In this document: in pieces, positions 5,911 to 8,056 of the stretch
Layout: each line of letters opens with the position of its first letter
Numbering within the stretch: the stretch's first letter is position 1
DNA from: an uncultured Clostridium sp.
Lineage (GTDB): Bacteria; Bacillota; Clostridia; TANB77; CAG-508
DNA length: 8,056 bases
Reading direction: 5' to 3'
NCBI GenBank assembly: GCA_945937855.1
Contig: CAMEUC010000052.1
Coordinates: forward strand, 1 to 8,056
Notes under the pieces: model-generated
Seen by the model: the letters and a program-made list of their open reading frames with translations, nothing else
Databases searched by the model: none
Told to the model about the DNA's origin: nothing
Position numbers and translations under genes: made by a program

Positions 5911-7558
5911 TTAATTTAAAATTCTGCTTATTCTTTGTTTTATGCTGTTTTCTCCTAATACTTGCATTATTTCATATAGGTCTGGTGTGTTGCTTCTTCC
6001 TGTTAGTGCAACTCTTATAACTGTACTTATATCTCCTACGTGTCCCTTATATTTTTCTGGTTCTTGTTTATATTGTTTTACCTCTCTTGCATAACCTTTT
6101 TCTTCAGCTAAATCTTTAATTTTATCAAACCAAGTTTGTTTATCATCATTAATATCAAAATACTTTTCTATATATAAATTTAATATATCTTTTATTTCTC
6201 CTTCGTCATTTATTTTTTGGAATTCATATGTTGTATTTTTATTAAATTTTTCATCATACATATAAATAATTGAATTCTTTACATCAGACCATTTTGCTAT
6301 ATCTTTTCTTGGTTTTACATTTCCTCTTTCAATTCCAAGAATTTTTAAAGAATAGTCTTTGTTTTCCAATAATTCTTTTAATTCCTCATCATATTTATTT
6401 GCCCAATTAAATGCTTCTGTGTAAATTTTTTCTGCATCAAATTTACAAATTACATTTTTAGAAACATCTAGTAATTTTACCATATCAAATACTGCGCCAC
6501 TAACACTCATTTTGTTTAACTGTAATTCAAATTCATCAATTGATTTATCTGGATTTGCTCTTCTCCATGGTTCAAATGTAGAGTTTGCAATATTTAGCAA
6601 GTATTCTACTACTGCTTCTTTTGGTATTCCTTCTTCACTATAATAGCTTACTGCTGCTTCTGGGTCTTTTCTTTTACTTATTTTTCTCTTATTTCCATTT
6701 TCATCTTTCATTATTGTAGATGTATGGGCATATTTAGGTGGTTTAAATCCTAATGCATAAAATAGTTCTAAGTGAAGTGGTAATGAAGATAACCATTCAT
6801 CTCCTCTTATTACATGTGTTACTCTCATTAAATGGTCATCAACTGCATGTGCGAAGTGATATGTTGGTAATCCATCTGCCTTTATTATTACTATATCTTG
6901 GTCGTTTTCTGGAAATTCTAAATTTCCTTTTATAACATCTTTATGTTTTATTTTTCTATCTTCTCTACCTTGAGATTTAAATCTTATAATATATTTGTCT
7001 CCGTTTTTTATTCTTTCTACAACTTCATCTATTGGCATTGTTCTACATTTTGCCCATACTCCATAGTAACCGAGGTCTTAATTTTGCTGCCTCTTGTTTT
7101 TCTCTTGTTTCATCTAACTCTTCTGGTGAGCAAAAGCATGGATATGCTAATCCTCTTTCAATTAAACTTTTTGCAAAAGCTTGATAAATATCTTTTCTTT
7201 CGCTTTGCTTATATGGTCCATAATTTCCTTTTTGTTCTGTTTCTGAAATCATTCCTTCATCTGGTATAATACCAAAATCTGCTAGTCCATTTACAATTTG
7301 TAAAGTTCCATTCTCAATTTCTCTTTTTTGGTCTGTATCTTCTACTCTTAATATAAATATTCCATTAGACTGTTTTGCTAATTTTCTATCAACTATACTT
7401 CCAAAAAGACCTCCAATATGAATAAAACCTGTAGGGCTTGGTGCGAACCTAGTCACCATCGCTCCTTCTGGTAAATTTCTTTCAGGATATTTTTCCTCAT
7501 AATATTCTATTGGTTTTGCATTTGGGAAAATTAAATTTGCTAATTCTTTATAATCCAT
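5911..7558 (-). CDS. gltX: Glutamyl-tRNA synthetase, split by a +1 frameshift
   Basis: Charges tRNA-Glu (or, in non-discriminating forms, also tRNA-Gln) with glutamate in the cytoplasm. The gene is 1648 bases (3n+1). The first frame stops at TAG 7043-7045; skipping one C in the CGG at 7070-7072 turns AKLRP-RLLW into AKLRP-GYYGVWAKCRTM and gives a normal 548-residue enzyme. Class I motifs: FAPSPTGFIHIGG with HIGG at 47-50, ADGLPTYHFAHAVDDH, VIRGDEWLSSLPLH, and KISKR (292-296) as the KMSKS equivalent. CFC (141-143) and C171 form the zinc-knuckle region, which the shift interrupts. The C-terminal half is the alpha-helical anticodon-binding region. ATG at 7558 is chosen over ATG 7570: the 7558 start gives the family-like MDYKELANLIFPN, whereas the AAAGGA site directly abuts the 7570 ATG. 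GltX is usually essential and no second copy is visible here, so the frame change should be decoded in vivo unless the extra base is an error. Confidence 0.93.
7067..7078 (-). other. +1 frameshift site in gltX (CCT CGG T)
   Basis: Minus-strand zero-frame codons are TTA AGA CCT CGG TTA. Skipping the C of CGG (7070-7072) gives CCT GGT TAC TAT GGA GTA TGG GCA, which reads Pro-Gly-Tyr-Tyr-Gly-Val-Trp-Ala, the family sequence. The zero-frame codon at the break is CGG, the preceding codon is CYT, and the +1 codon is a glycine GGW codon, exactly as at 4638-4640. Whether this is programmed recoding, mutation or error cannot be decided from the sequence alone. Confidence 0.75.
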
Positions 7559-7591
7559 AATATATATCATTCCTTTCGTTTCAACTCTTTT

Positions 7592-7620
7592 ATTATACTA
7601 TTAGATGGACAAATTGTAAA
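7592..7620 (-). promoter_or_regulatory. Sigma-A promoter of gltX
   Basis: On the minus strand, TTTACA (7615-7620) and a perfect TATAAT (7592-7597) are separated by 17 bases. The -10 lies about 33 bases upstream of the gltX ATG at 7558. No T-box or other leader fits in the short untranslated region. It probably drives the whole gltX-to-WG-protein string, since no terminator is seen until 626. Confidence 0.85.
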
Positions 7621-7667
7621 GGAAAATCTTAAGATTAAATTATCCTATATAATATTTCCATCCTAGG

Positions 7668-7694
7668 AAAAGGGAACCACTAAGGCTCCCTTTT
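7668..7694. terminator. Rho-independent terminator upstream of gltX
   Basis: AAAAGGGA (7668-7675) pairs with TCCCTTTT (7687-7694). A one-base mismatch is followed by a CC/GG extension and the loop ACTAA. A fifth T follows on the + strand and a TTTT run lies on the minus strand. Its likely substrate is the short minus-strand unit starting near 7798, insulating gltX from it. Confidence 0.7.
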
Positions 7695-7778
7695 TCGCTT
7701 TAACATTATTTTCTTTTCCGCTTTAATATTCTTTGTTTTTTTATCTCCCACAATAATTATACAACACACTTCAACCAT
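7680..7778 (-). CDS. Possible 32-residue small protein
   Basis: ATG at 7778 with AGGA about five bases upstream. The frame gives MVEVCCIIIVGDKKTKNIKA followed by EKKIMLKRKREP: a short hydrophobic N-terminal stretch and then a strongly basic tail (11 Lys or Arg in the last 20 residues). It lies inside a self-contained minus-strand unit with a good promoter (7805-7833) and a terminator whose stem overlaps the last codons. Overlap with the terminator argues against coding, so the transcript may be a ~130-base small RNA instead. I do not recognise the peptide. Confidence 0.3.
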   Translation of the reverse strand: MVEVCCIIIVGDKKTKNIKAEKKIMLKRKREP

Positions 7779-7804
7779 CCAAATCCTACTATCACACTTA
7801 AAAT

Positions 7805-7833
7805 TGTATATAATTAATACAAATATCAATCAA
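7805..7833 (-). promoter_or_regulatory. Putative promoter of a short minus-strand transcription unit
   Basis: On the minus strand, TTGATT (7828-7833) and TATACA (7805-7810) are 17 bases apart. A transcript starting near 7798 would end at the 7668-7694 terminator, about 130 bases. Confidence 0.5.
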
Positions 7834-7900
7834 ATTTTATATGTCTCACCATATTATTTAATAAAAATCAAGTAATTTTACAGAAAACTTTTGCGAAAAA

Positions 7901-7943
7901 TTGTTTTCTTTATATTAATTTCTTATAAAATGTATGTTATACT
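7901..7943 (+). promoter_or_regulatory. Divergent + strand promoter region
   Basis: Two overlapping candidates exist: TTGTTT (7901-7906) with TATAAA (7924-7929), 17 bases apart; and an extended -10, TGTTATACT (7935-7943), with only a weak -35 (TTAATT, 7915-7920). Either would make a leader of about 70-85 bases before the gene at 8019. Between this region and gltX the only other elements I can support are the short minus-strand unit and the gltX promoter. Confidence 0.55.
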
Positions 7944-7972
7944 AGCTGACATAGGAAGTGACAATAAGCAGA

Positions 7973-8018
7973 TGTGGTTTTGCCACCAATTATACGAATT
8001 ATCGTAGGAGAGGTGGTG
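7973..8018 (+). promoter_or_regulatory. Structured leader masking the ribosome site of the next gene
   Basis: Three possible pairings: GTGG/CCAC closing a TTTTG loop (within 7974-7986); a perfect hairpin TACGA (7993-7997)/TCGTA (8002-8006) with loop ATTA; and CCACC (7983-7987) with GGTGG (8012-8016), which encloses that hairpin and covers the GGAGAGGTGG ribosome site. The first and third compete for CCAC, so initiation could be structure-controlled. Confidence 0.4.
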
Positions 8019-8056
8019 ATGTTTATGGTTAAAGTGATACTATTTTTTATAATATC
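8019..8056 (+). CDS. Start of a gene encoding a hydrophobic N-terminus (cut by window edge)
   Basis: The frame reads MFMVKVILFFII before the edge. ATG 8019 has GGAG (8007-8010) eight bases upstream, and ATG 8025 has AGGTGG at a similar distance; both are in the same frame. The start is a membrane segment or a signal peptide. The promoter, the tight leader hairpins and the hydrophobic start would suit a small toxin-like membrane peptide or any small membrane protein. With twelve codons nothing more can be said. Confidence 0.5.
   Translation, partial: MFMVKVILFFII

Noticed and set aside
7559..7670. T-box leader of gltX
   Set aside because: The untranslated region from the promoter is only about 25 bases and no T-box core sequence is present.

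Overview
The window comes from an AT-rich low-GC Firmicute. A gut-type, Clostridia-like organism is the best guess, based on base composition, AGGAGG-type ribosome sites, sigma-A promoters, a ~548-residue clostridial-type GltX, a DUF951 protein and a stalk/WG-repeat envelope protein. No rRNA or tRNA gene, CRISPR array or transposase gene is visible.

Layout. A short left end holds an unresolved gene end and two AT-rich hairpins, followed by a lone + strand gene for a small four-helix membrane protein (212-586). A strong bidirectional terminator (587-626) separates it from a minus-strand gene string, transcribed right to left from a near-consensus promoter at 7592-7620: gltX (glutamyl-tRNA synthetase), a DUF951 small protein, a membrane-anchored putative zinc metalloprotease, queA, tgt, and a membrane-anchored stalk/WG-repeat protein. 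queA and tgt are two steps of queuosine tRNA modification: Tgt inserts preQ1 at the wobble position and QueA adds the cyclopentane ring. The right end (7559-8018) has no large gene. It holds a short minus-strand transcription unit and a divergent + strand promoter with a structured leader for a gene cut by the window edge.

The main surprise is translational. gltX and the metalloprotease gene are each split by exactly one extra base. The break falls at the same kind of site in both: zero-frame codons CYT CGG, where skipping the C gives a GGW glycine codon and restores the protein. Across roughly 2,300 codons in the seven main genes I find no other in-frame CGG; every other coding-strand CGG straddles a codon boundary. 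gltX is normally essential, so this suggests +1 frameshifting at an unassigned or starved CGG codon (C skipped, GGN read as Gly) rather than two unrelated lesions.

The second surprise is a pair of intergenic elements, 5' of tgt (3023-3124) and 5' of the DUF951 gene (5750-5890). They share nearly identical termini. Their long inner stems have unrelated sequences, yet base pairing is kept in both. That looks like a conserved structured RNA, or a hairpin-recognised mobile repeat, with covarying helices.
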